From Aotearoamyces nothofagi (Eukaryota; Ascomycota; Leotiomycetes; Leotiales; Tympanidaceae), in the NCBI GenBank assembly GCA_015345905.1, contig JADDTR010000024.1, positions 124,001 through 188,000 of the forward strand: a DNA stretch of 64,000 nt, in the 5' to 3' direction. This document shows, piece by piece, positions 54,411-64,000 of this stretch. The notes beneath the pieces were generated by a model, which was not told the DNA's origin, searched no databases, and saw only the letters and a list, made by a program, of their open reading frames with translations. The position numbers were made by a program, and so were the translations under genes. The first letter of the stretch is position 1, and each line of letters begins with the position of its first letter.

Positions 54411-55873
54411 GGGGGGGGTGCCGTGCTGCTGCTGGAGAGCGAGTTGCTGGCCGATGGGATCCGTGGACCTGTATATATAGCGCGGGATCGACAGACCCGC
54501 GGAGAGATAGAACGGCTCAATCCTCCTGTCTTGTCTTGGTCGAAGACTGAAGAGTCTTTGGCGATTCTTCTTCCGCTTCTCACGGAAAGGAGATGAGGCC
54601 AAAAAGAAGCGGGGAGATCTTTTTAAATAGATGTAGAGAATAGATACGGAAATTCATTCGTATTCCTGACATGGAGCAGGTAGCGAAGTAGCTCTGTTTC
54701 TCTTCTGCCGTGTAAATCATTTCCTCTGGACTTTTTTGGTCTGTTCTTTCACTATCTTTTCTTCCTCCATCTATTTCTCCTCTACTTATTCTTCTACTAT
54801 CTACTCCCCCACCACCTACTCTCCCACCTACTCCCCCTCCTACACTTCCACCTCTCCCACCTCCAACAAACCAAACCAAGCCAAACCAAACCAAAAAAAA
54901 ACCCCTTCACATCTTTAAAAACCATCTTCAAACCCGTCCTGTCTGGCTATATACATATACATATATACATATATATATCTCTCTGCGATACGATACGATA
55001 TAATATAATATCAATCAATCAATCAATCAATCTCCCAATTTAAAAAAAAAACCCCCCCCCTCGCAGAATTCCGAAACCATCAAAACCCCCTATCGCAGCA
55101 ACACATACCGTCCCGCGCCCCATTCCCATTCCCAGTCCCAGTCGCAGTCGCAGGCGCAGTCGCACAAAGAAACCCCCCCCCCCCTCGGCCCTCTCTCTTT
55201 CTTTCTCTCTTCTACGCAAATCTCGCATTCCTGCGCGCGCCGGTGTCTCACTTCACAACCCACCACCCGCCTCTCTCACAACCCGCCTCCCGACGGTAAT
55301 GTAATTATTATCACACATACATCTCGCGCTTTCATACTGTTCGCTCTCTCTCGTGCTTTCCGTCGTCTCCCTCAACCCCCATCGCAAAAGAAGAAGAAGA
55401 AGAAGAAAAAGAAGAAGAAGAAGAATAAAAAATTGCGGATCCCGAGCCCGGATGCGTTGCCGTTTGCAGCGCTCGGGGAGTGAGACGGGGACTGGGAGTG
55501 AGACAGGGACTGAGACGGGTTTTTTGGTTGCGGTGAGGAGTCGTGGTTGGGGAGGATGGGTTCTTTGTTTATTTTCTTTATTTACTTATTTATTTACTTC
55601 TGCATTTTGAGGGGGAAGGGGGTTTCTCTTTCTCTTTCTGATTCTCTCGATCTTTCGTCCCTTGTCCTCCCCCCTCCCCCCCTCCCCCTCTCTCTCTCGA
55701 TATTGAGAGAAAGGCATCGCATCGCGACTTCTCTCTGGATTACAACTTCCTCGCTTTGGATATCGCCGTCATAGATTGGTCCTCGCCCGAGATATTCTCG
55801 TGTCGTGATTCCTGTCATATCATATCATATCATATCATATCCCACCACGTCACCGAGCAGGCTTCTCTTCGCG
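54411..55873. other. intergenic, pyrimidine-rich with microsatellites
   Basis: No gene is supported. Repeats seen: TACATATA (54950-54980), CAATCAATC (55010-55032), poly-C tracts (55057-55070, 55175-55190), AAG runs (55388-55425), and TCATA x5-6 (55817-55842). The remainder is C/T-rich leader of the next gene. Confidence 0.6.
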
Positions 55874-57604
55874 ATGCATCTCGACAAGCCCGCCGAGGGG
55901 TTCCTCCCAGACGCAGACGCGCCTCTCCCGGACGGCCCCCTCCCAGAAATCCCCGCGTCCAAGAAGAAGTCCTCCGCCCCCAGGACCACCATCCCCCCGA
56001 CCCCCTTCGCCGGGCCCTACAGGTCCTCCATCACGCACCCCTCCCCCATCACCTCCCTCCCGGCCCTCGGCCACCTGAACTGCTCCTACCTCTCCACCAG
56101 AGGCGCCGCGCCGACCCTGCTCCAGCTCAAGCAGCACGCCCAGGCCCTGACCATCCTGATCCGCGCCCTGACCATCAGCACCCGGCCCGGCCGCGTCGGG
56201 GAGAAGGATTTCAACATCAGCGAGTCCTTCGACTTCCTCAACGACCTCGGCAGCGCCTACGCCAACGACGACGAGGGCCACCAGGTCCCGCTCACCAGCG
56301 TGCTCAACACCCTCGAGGAGGCGCCTTCGGGGACCGCCCGCGCCACCTGCCCCCTCCACGAGGTCCTCGACGCCGACCACCCGCTGACCAGGTCTCTGCC
56401 CTACGCCGCCAACGCGACCCTCCTCCGCCACGCAAACGACATCCTCGAGCGTCTCGACCACGAGTTCAGCCACAGCGGCGGCCTGCTCAGCATCCTGCCC
56501 GCCGACGCATCCGGCGCCGACGCCGCCCGCGGCTCCATCCTCGGGCAGTGGGTGCACTTCACGCGCCTCCTCGTCGCCCGCGTGCACGAGCTCGAGCGCG
56601 CCTACGGCGCCTGTCTCGAGGCCCTCGCCAACGAGGCCGCCGTGCCCCTGATGCAGCTCCGCGCGCGCACCCTCGACGGCGCCCCCGGCCTCCCGACCGC
56701 CGCCCTCTGCGTCCCGCAGCACCAGTACGTCATGGCCAACGTCGACAAGGCCCTGCACGACACCCTCCAGCAGGCCCTCAGCGCCGCCGAGGCGTCGCCC
56801 GCGCGCGGCGCCGTGCTCGACGACGACCGCGGCGTCGCCTGGGTCGAGATCCCCACGCGCTACACGCGCCTCCGCGGCGGCCAGACGCTCTTCGTGACGC
56901 CCAACCCCTCGGGCCGGCTCGGCGAGCGCGACGTGCCGACCGTCGTGCAGGTGGTCAAGCCGGAGTGGAAGGGGCGCGCCGGCGCCTGGGAGACGAGGCA
57001 CCGCGCCGAGCTCGACGCCAGCCGCCGCCTGGGCCCCGAGAACGCGCGCCTGAAGCGCAAGGTCGACGAGCTCGAGGCCGACGTCAAGGTCCTCGAGGGC
57101 GACCCGTCGCGGCTCGACGAGTGGCGCCGCGTGCTCTTCGACGCCACCGTCAAGTCCACGGCCGGCATCGCCGCCATCAGAGAGGAAGAGAGAGCCAAGC
57201 TGACCACGCTGCGCGACGCCGTCAGCGCGCGCCTCGCCGACGAAGCGGCCATGAAAGCGCGGATCGGCGCCGAGGTGGAGGCCGCGCTGGCGAAGAAGCA
57301 CGAGCGGCGCGCCGCCTTCGTCCAGCGCCGAGAGGAGCGCCTGAAGGCCGACACGGAGGCGCTGGCGAAGAAGAAGGCGGACGACGTGAGGGAGCTGGAG
57401 GCGGCGAGGAAGGCCTTGGCGGAGATTGCGGCGAAGAGCCAGAAGGAGTTTGAGGATGAGGTCAGGGCCGAGGTGGGCAGGCAGTGGGCGGCGATGACGG
57501 GTGGGAGGACGGGTGCGGCGTCTGCGGCGGCTGGTGGTGGGGGGTTAGGAGGTGCAATAAGAGACGCAATCGCTGCTGCGGGGACAGGAGGCGCGACAGC
57601 GTAA
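55874..57604 (+). CDS. unidentified fungal protein with C-terminal coiled coil
   Basis: This is a single exon of 576 residues from MHLDKPAEGFLPDADAPLPD; the frame is open upstream to 55805, but this ATG (GCGATGC context) begins the conserved-looking part. Residues 1-70 are Pro-rich with a Lys patch (KKKSSAPRTTIPPTP). The middle is helical (LLQLKQHAQALTILIRALTI; LLRHANDILERLDHEF). Residues from about 375 are highly charged heptad-rich helix (LKRKVDELEADVKVLEG; KHERRAAFVQRREERLKAD). The last 40 residues are Gly/Ala-rich. I do not recognise the family. Codon use is extremely GC-rich, so other frames are also open; this frame is preferred for its periodic helices and normal composition. Confidence 0.65.
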   Translation: MHLDKPAEGFLPDADAPLPDGPLPEIPASKKKSSAPRTTIPPTPFAGPYRSSITHPSPITSLPALGHLNCSYLSTRGAAPTLLQLKQHAQALTILIRALTISTRPGRVGEKDFNISESFDFLNDLGSAYANDDEGHQVPLTSVLNTLEEAPSGTARATCPLHEVLDADHPLTRSLPYAANATLLRHANDILERLDHEFSHSGGLLSILPADASGADAARGSILGQWVHFTRLLVARVHELERAYGACLEALANEAAVPLMQLRARTLDGAPGLPTAALCVPQHQYVMANVDKALHDTLQQALSAAEASPARGAVLDDDRGVAWVEIPTRYTRLRGGQTLFVTPNPSGRLGERDVPTVVQVVKPEWKGRAGAWETRHRAELDASRRLGPENARLKRKVDELEADVKVLEGDPSRLDEWRRVLFDATVKSTAGIAAIREEERAKLTTLRDAVSARLADEAAMKARIGAEVEAALAKKHERRAAFVQRREERLKADTEALAKKKADDVRELEAARKALAEIAAKSQKEFEDEVRAEVGRQWAAMTGGRTGAASAAAGGGGLGGAIRDAIAAAGTGGATA

Positions 57605-58031
57605 GGATGTCTCTAAATGTATGAGTTTAGTTTTAATAGTCATCTTTCGTTTAAAGAGTCGGAAAGCAGAATAGTGATTTGAAACCCCTGACAGACCTTG
57701 AAATCTTCATGAATATGCACTCAACTTGAACCCCTCCACAGACCCTCATATTGACATAACAACTAAAATCCTCACGACACGCACCTAATCTGCAGTTCAT
57801 TCCTTCGGACGAACTTTACTACTTACCTAAGCAAAGGCACACATCACAAAAAGACATCCCGCTTAACAAGTGCAGCATGATCATTTCTTAGATTGCATTC
57901 CCTATATACAGCTCCACATTTCAATATATGCATCAGAGGCGAGTCTGCCTAAATGTCTTGATATACAAACATATGCAATGCCAATACCAAACGCCAATCG
58001 AATGATACAGCCAAACCAAGTCGCTTTTTTA
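57605..58031. other. intergenic, convergent 3' flanks
   Basis: Nothing is recognised. GC content drops sharply here relative to the preceding gene. Confidence 0.55.
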
Positions 58032-61000
58032 TCATTCCTCTCCGGATTCCTCTTCCGCAACCTAGGGTATGTCAGTCAGCTGCATTGTGAAGGTTAGGTT
58101 TGGCTTGTACTTACATCGTCATGGAAAGTCTTTCCCTCCGTTGTTGCCTTGATCATGCCAATGCGGATACAGAAGTCTCCAAAGTGTTCACCGTCTGTTC
58201 GCTCTTTCGCATAACGTCTCAACAGCGGCTTCATGATTTCCAAGATTTCCTCTTCCTTAATGCTGCTTCTATACAGCTTGTTCAGCCGTTGGCCATGGTA
58301 TCCACCACCAAGATACATGTTGTATGCTCCATAGGCCTTTCCAACGAAAGCGACTTCGGCAAGCCATGGGCGAGCACAACCGTTAGGGCAGCCAGTCATA
58401 CGCATCACGATGCTATCCTGGCGCAGACCATTTTCTTCCAAGACATCCTCAAGCTTGGAAATAAGGACAGGTAGATATCGCTCACTCTCTGCTAGTGCAA
58501 GACCACAGGTCGGGAAGGCAACGCAGGCGGAAGAAGACAGACGAAGACCAGAGAATTGGATATTATCCAGCTTGTATTTCTTCATCATACGCTTGATCTT
58601 GTTCAATTCCTTGCCAGAAACATTGCTTATAATCAAATGTTGGTTACCAGTAAGGCGGAACTCTCCCTTGTGAATCTTTGCAATCTCACGAAGACCAGTC
58701 TTCATTGGGAAATCAGCAGTGTCTTCAATACGGCCGTTCTGGATGAAGAACGTGAAGTGGTGAAGTCCATTCTCGTCCTTTTGCCATCCAAAAGTATCAA
58801 TATTAGATTTGAAATGGAAAGGACGCGGGGTCTCGAATTTCTGGCCCCAGAGATCCTCGACCTTTGACCGGAACAAATCGACACCCATGTCGTCGATCGT
58901 GTACTTTAGACGAGCGTGCTTGCGGTTCTTACGGTCACCATTGTCGCGTTGGACGAGCATAATCTTCTCGCAAGCGATGTGAATCTGCTCCTTCGATACA
59001 TAGCCAAGAGCACTACCCGTTCGGGGATAGGTTTTCTTGTTGTTATGAGTGACACCCATTCCACCACCAGCCAGTAAGTTGAAGCCTGCCAAACGGCCAT
59101 CGTCGCCTTGGATTGCAATAAGACCAACATCGTGAGCATAAACATCCGTGTCGTTGTTTGGAGGAATTGCGATGGTAATTTTGAACTTTCTAGGCAGATA
59201 AGTAGGACCGTACAAAGGTTCATAGTCTTGAATGGCATCACCAGCAACCTGAGTCTTCTTGTCGTTTTCATCTTTTAGCCAGATCTCATGGTAGGCAGTG
59301 GTGCATGGCAACAAGTGGTGGTCGATCTTAGCGGCGTAAGTATACACATCATTGTGGTATTGGGAGTGCGTCGGTAAGCTGCTGCACATGACGTTTCGGT
59401 TGACATCACCGCAAGCAGCAATAGTGGTCATCAAAGCCTTGTTAATACCACGCATAGCCGCCTTAAGCTTGCCCTTAACGACTCCATGGAATTGGAAGGT
59501 TTGACGCGTGGTTAACTTCATGGTTTGGTTACCGAAAGCGTTACTAACATCGTCCATTTGGACCCATTGCCTAGGAGTGGAAACACCACCTGCAAGACGG
59601 CATCTAATCATGAAGGCGTAAGCTGGCTCTAGACCTGCTGCTTTACGCTCATCACGAAGATCTCGATCATCTTGCATGTATGTGCCGTGGAACTTGGTCA
59701 GTTGACCGTCGTCTGCAGAAATAGCAGCGGTAGTTTGGTCATCGAGACCTTCTTGGATTGTGCCACGAAGAAAGTTTGATGCAGCCTTTATATCCTCGTT
59801 TGTGATTGGCGACGGTTCATCTGGCAGACCCTCAACCTTGTCAACGCCTAGAGCTTGCCAAATTTGGGGTTCCCAGTTCTGGTAGCCAGTCTGGTATCCG
59901 TCTGGATCTTGATCATCACCCAGGCCAACATCAGCAAGACGGTTACCACCAAGATTAGCCAAAACCTTGTCGAGGTCCTTTCCAGGCTTGTTATAATAGA
60001 CCTTGTCCTCTTTTCGTGGCCAGTAATGGCTGTCTCCAAGAGTAAATACTGAATAGTTGACAGATGCTAAATCTAGCTCCGTGTTGTCCTTAAGGGCATC
60101 CCATAGAGCACGACCATTTTGTGGAAACTCACCCTGGCCGGCTGTGCTGGTGATGAAAACAATGTTCTCTTCGCTTGGCAGATCTTCGATTGGGTAGTCC
60201 TCCATAGCCAGTACCATTGTCTTCAATCCTCTAGCCTTGCCTCTATTTGCCAATCGCTTGGCGAGAGACTGGGCATTGCCATTGTCCGAAGCAAACAGAA
60301 TTGTTAGAGGTGCACCGAAAAGACCCTCTAGTAGTTGATTATATGCGTCCTTTGCTTTTCTCTTCTGGAATGCACGAACTTCCGAGCCATAATCCTGAGA
60401 AAGGTTGGCAGAAAATTCAGGGTGTCTCTTCATGAGCTGGGTTAGGTAATTATCTCTAGATAAGAAATCCTTCAATTCATTCTTGATACGCTCCGAGTCA
60501 AGGGAGAAATTGGGCTCGTCACGCTCCTCGTTGGTAGGGTCCCATCTGTACAGTGGCCAGTACCCGAGATCAACAGCCTTCTTCGTCTCTTGCAAAACAG
60601 TCAATGGCGAATCGTTCTCTTTGAAATATGGCAGGTAAGCCAAAACAACCGAAGGACCATTGAACTGGTCTGCTTCAATCATGGCTTGCAAAACTTGAGT
60701 GTATGAGCTGTATACAGCAACTGATGCGACATATGCGTTCCCAAAATTCATGGCGTAAAGTCCAATATCCTTCTTTCGGCGTGCAGCATCGGCTGCAGTC
60801 CTCTCCGAGTAGGGAGTAGAGTCGATAATAAGCATGTTAATATTCTCGCCAGATGCGATGACATGGTGAACACCAGAGTTTCCCAGATCGTAAGCCCATG
60901 CATCAGATCCAATTAACCAGGGCGATTCCTTGCGGAAAAGAGACTTGTTTTCGAGTAACTTGCTTGATAGGGGGGAACCATCCGTCTGTAAACGTGCAAT

Positions 61001-62910
61001 AACTTCTTGTGCTAGTTCTTCTAATTTTTTGTCGTCATTGGCGTTGAGAGCCCACTTGGATAACCACTTCTTAGGAGCTTCAGTGATAAACTCCTTTGAC
61101 TTGGATGCTTGTGTAACCTCGTCAATAAATCGTTGTCGGTGCTCCTTTCGGGCAAGCAGCGAACCAAACCCGAATTCGGGATTGGATGCAATAGTAGCGG
61201 AAACTCCAGTATTGTCAGATCCCAAAGCATTTGCAATATGTAATCTTTGACCGAAGATTTGATCCAAAATCTTTACGTAAGCGGTCTCGACTTTAGGCTG
61301 CTCAAGGTCATATGCCTGCAACGAAGCTTGCGGGCCCTCCGCATTGCCAACTTCAAGGTTCTGAATCGGTTTCTCGGATTTCAAATTCTGGAAAATACCG
61401 CGAAGTGCTTGTTGGATGGTTTCTGGAGAGATATAACCCAATTGATGTCCAACAATTGTCTCGACACCTCCAGCAGGCGAACTCTTCAGTGTAGTAAGGA
61501 TATCCAAGAAGAGAGGTCCCCATTTTGTAGTCTTTCTCCGGATCTGCTCAAGCACAGCAAGACGCTTAAGAGATTTAGGCACTACTTCGACGAGTTTCGC
61601 GCCCAGCCATGGTCGGTACAGTCGTGCCGTAATAATACCTGCCTTTGCGTATACATCACCGTCCTTGGCTGAATCGATAGCATTTCCGAATAATCCAACA
61701 TCGGAACCAAAAATAAAAATGGCACACTCTGCGTTTGAGGGTCCTGAATAATGGAATGGGCTATACTGTCTGTGGACGATCTTGTTCAACTGCGACCAAA
61801 TATCGGTAGCAATGTTATAAATCTCCTCTGACGAAACCGGTCTCACATTTGATTCCACAGTTGTTGCCGATGAAACACTAGAGCGCCTATCAACGCTACT
61901 GGGTCTCGTACCCGATGACCCTACCGAAGATGCTTTTGAAGGTGGGATGGCCGAAGTCTCTGCTAATGGTGTCGGCGGGCCTTGAATTGCGCTGGCTGGG
62001 GCATCCTGTGCTACAATAGGTGGCTTTGCCATCTTAGCCAATCTACCATCGTCGACGTATAGACTTGAGCCTCCAATCTGGCTAGCCTGGAATGCGCGAA
62101 CTGCATCCAGATCCAAGATTTGTTCAACAACGCTTGGTTCCTCGAAAGCAATACTGTGATCTAGATGCAAGAATCCTGGGTCAAAGAAATGGACAACGCC
62201 CTTGCCTGACTTGATAGCCAAAGCATGGGCAGTCAAAGCAATATCTTGCGCCTCTTGCAAGGTATCAGACTGGAGGAATGTGAAGCCCGAATTTCGAATG
62301 GAGGTTATAGAGGAATAATCGGGGTATTGCGAGGGCTGTAGTGATACATGGATGACCACCGGGTAGTTCGCAAGTCGGTAGAGGTGTGGCACAGATGAAA
62401 CGAGGATGGAGGAGGTTGTAGTGACCGAGACAAGCTTGCCCGCTCGAATTGGGGCGAAGACTGAAAGCAGAGGGTCTGCGTTGTGTCTAATAATAAGTAT
62501 CTACACAGGTTGTTAGCAGATCACCCAAGTGTCATCCGGCCTGCCAGTAGGAGACATTACCTCTGGAACACCGCCTTCAGATTTGGCAACAAGGCTCGAG
62601 TCCTTGCGCATAGCATAACGATGCAAGTGCGACGAGAATTCCGAGTCCACAGCTTGCGCCGGCTGAACAGAGACGACCACATCGCTCGACAGGTATGCAA
62701 TTCTCGCAACTACACATGGTATCAGCCAGGATTCCCGCAACGAGCAGGCGGGGTCTGTCTGCTCTTTGGATGGCGAGCGGGGCATTATAACATACCAGCC
62801 TCTTCAGCGGTGCGAATCCTCGGCGTGGCCATATTGCTAGAAGCACCGCGGGTGTCCTTGCGCTGAGAATGAGAGGATGCACCTTCGAGCGGTTTGAAGA
62901 AGAAGGACAT
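58032..62910 (-). CDS. MET5: assimilatory sulfite reductase (NADPH) beta subunit
   Basis: There are four exons: 62796-62910, 62561-62709, 58115-62500 and 58032-58061, in phase, giving 1,559 residues from MSFFFKPLEGASSHSQRKD. The last exon encodes VAEEESGEE; without it the protein would read into an intron. The order is a pyruvate-ferredoxin-oxidoreductase-like region (ILIIRHNADPLLSVFAPIRAG onward), a flavodoxin domain at about 818-965 (LTILFASDNGNAQSLAKRLANRG), then the siroheme/4Fe-4S domain. Its cluster cysteines are in ACVAFPTCG (near 1411 and 1417) and TGCPNGCARPW (near 1456 and 1460). It reduces sulfite to sulfide in methionine/cysteine synthesis. The start could instead be 75 bases upstream. 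This is the fungal Met5/Ecm17 architecture. Confidence 0.93.
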
Positions 62911-64000
62911 GGTGGGAATACGGCCGTGATTTAGATTTTTGTTTCGACCGGGGGCGAAGACCGGAGCGACATGGGCAGTGGACAATTGAGCGGCCTATAA
63001 TAATTTCACCAACCCGTCGTTGATCCCTTGCAATTGCTCAGAAAGATTGCGCGCTCGCTGATTGGTGGAGCGGGGTGCGGCTTTCGAGTACGGTCGATGG
63101 CGTGCTCTGGCGTGCCAGGCCGCCAGGTCACTGGACCCCGCTGCGGGATTTGCATCGGTGCCTTTTCTTGCGATTTGTTCCCCTGAAGCGGCTTGGGGAG
63201 TCATCTTGGGGAGTCATCTTTCTCATATCCATTGCAGTAATTACCATTACAGCAATTAACATTACTGTAGTTACCCAGTATGCCCGGTATGCCCGGTACG
63301 ACTGTATTATATTGCAGGCGGATGCCGAGTCTGATGACTGTCTGAGTCGAGTCGGATACATGGATACTCTGTACCTGTACTCTATACTCTATATTCTCTG
63401 CTCTCTACTCTGTACTGTCTCTGCCTCGCCTCGCAGCAGCTTGATATAGGGCACTCGACACGGTAGAAGTAGAAGCGTGTCATGGCACAAAGAATGCAAG
63501 ATCCGTGATATCCTAATAAAGCGCTGCGATTACGCCGAACGTAGTCTTCCACTCTGTATTGCCCACAATAATCATCCTCTTCGACTATAACACCGACCAA
63601 ACCCCGAAGCCAAATCTGCAAGACGCTCAGCGTGGGCACTCTCCAATCACGTATTCTCAAAATCGTCATTGCGGGACTGTGGCACTATGCTATTCTTGTT
63701 GACATGATGGCACGACAAGCAGTGAGGCCATGTTCATGTCATGGCTTCTGTTCTTACCTTGCCGGCCTAGTATTACATATATCCAGAAACGCCGTCTTGG
63801 AGCCCAATGCTGTCCAATCACTCCTGCTCAGTAGCATCAAATGTCATCTTCCCATCATTAAAACGTCCATCTGCCCCCAAATCCTCTTGCTTATTTCGGC
63901 AGTCCCTTTCCTACCAGGTCGCTAGCTGGTCTCGGTGGTCCAGTGCCACTTCTTGCTCTCCTCTCTCGCTCACTGTTTCCCGGTGGTTCTCTGACGGGGT
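62911..64000. other. upstream region of MET5, no gene recognised
   Basis: It contains short repeats (CCCGGTATG near 63284; TACTCTATACTCTAT near 63378; CATTACAGCAATTA near 63240). Open frames are short and unlike proteins. A gene may begin beyond the right edge. Confidence 0.5.

Noticed and set aside
55850-57301. Long minus-strand and alternative plus-strand frames over the coiled-coil gene
   Set aside because: They have Arg/Pro- or Gly/Val-heavy composition typical of shadows of high-GC3 genes, without helical periodicity.

Overview
The window is nuclear DNA of a filamentous ascomycete (Pezizomycotina; Leotiomycetes is my tentative guess). The evidence is many short introns (about 43-112 nt) with GTRNGT donors and CTAAC-type branch sites, a secreted cellulose-binding GH5 endoglucanase, orthologues of typical fungal housekeeping genes, and AT-rich blocks carrying the C-to-T/G-to-A signature of repeat-induced point mutation (RIP). 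Exon structures were built by hand from splice signals, reading phase and family similarity; no searches were run.

Layout. 0-35.7 kb is gene-rich with moderate GC: an AsaB/CmcJ-like oxygenase-family gene; a VAMP7/Nyv1-type R-SNARE divergent from the mitochondrial helicase SUV3; a large multi-exon chromodomain-like gene; pyridoxamine-phosphate oxidase (PDX3); a ubiquitin C-terminal hydrolase; a Sec1-type exocytosis protein; a G-patch protein divergent from a membrane SDR (ENV9-like); a small P/Q-rich gene; a 4E-T-like translational regulator; the splicing helicase PRP22; a GH5 endoglucanase with two CBM1 modules; and a ferric reductase. 35.7-40.7 kb is AT-rich repeat DNA enclosing one APH-fold kinase-like gene. 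40.7-57.6 kb is a GC-rich block (a TIR-bounded 1.1-kb element, microsatellites, a CSC1/OSCA-like channel gene, ADE2, and an unrecognised coiled-coil gene) broken by 3.5 kb of RIP-degraded repeats (47.8-51.3 kb). 57.6-64 kb returns to moderate GC with the sulfite reductase beta subunit (MET5).

The genes do not form one pathway or an evident biosynthetic cluster. Two themes recur: membrane traffic (R-SNARE and Sec1) and RNA biology (SUV3, PRP22, 4E-T-like, G-patch). The most informative material is in the repeats: an adjacent intact and RIP-mutated copy of one sequence, a 184-bp tandem array, a Tc1/mariner fossil with a nested insertion flanked by a 50-bp direct duplication, and a GC-rich hairpin motif shared by the TIR element and the RIP repeats. 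Three single-N positions are each flanked by duplicated sequence, which looks like unresolved contig overlap. I did not find a clearly new multi-gene system; the chromodomain-like gene and the repeat structures are the best candidates for follow-up.
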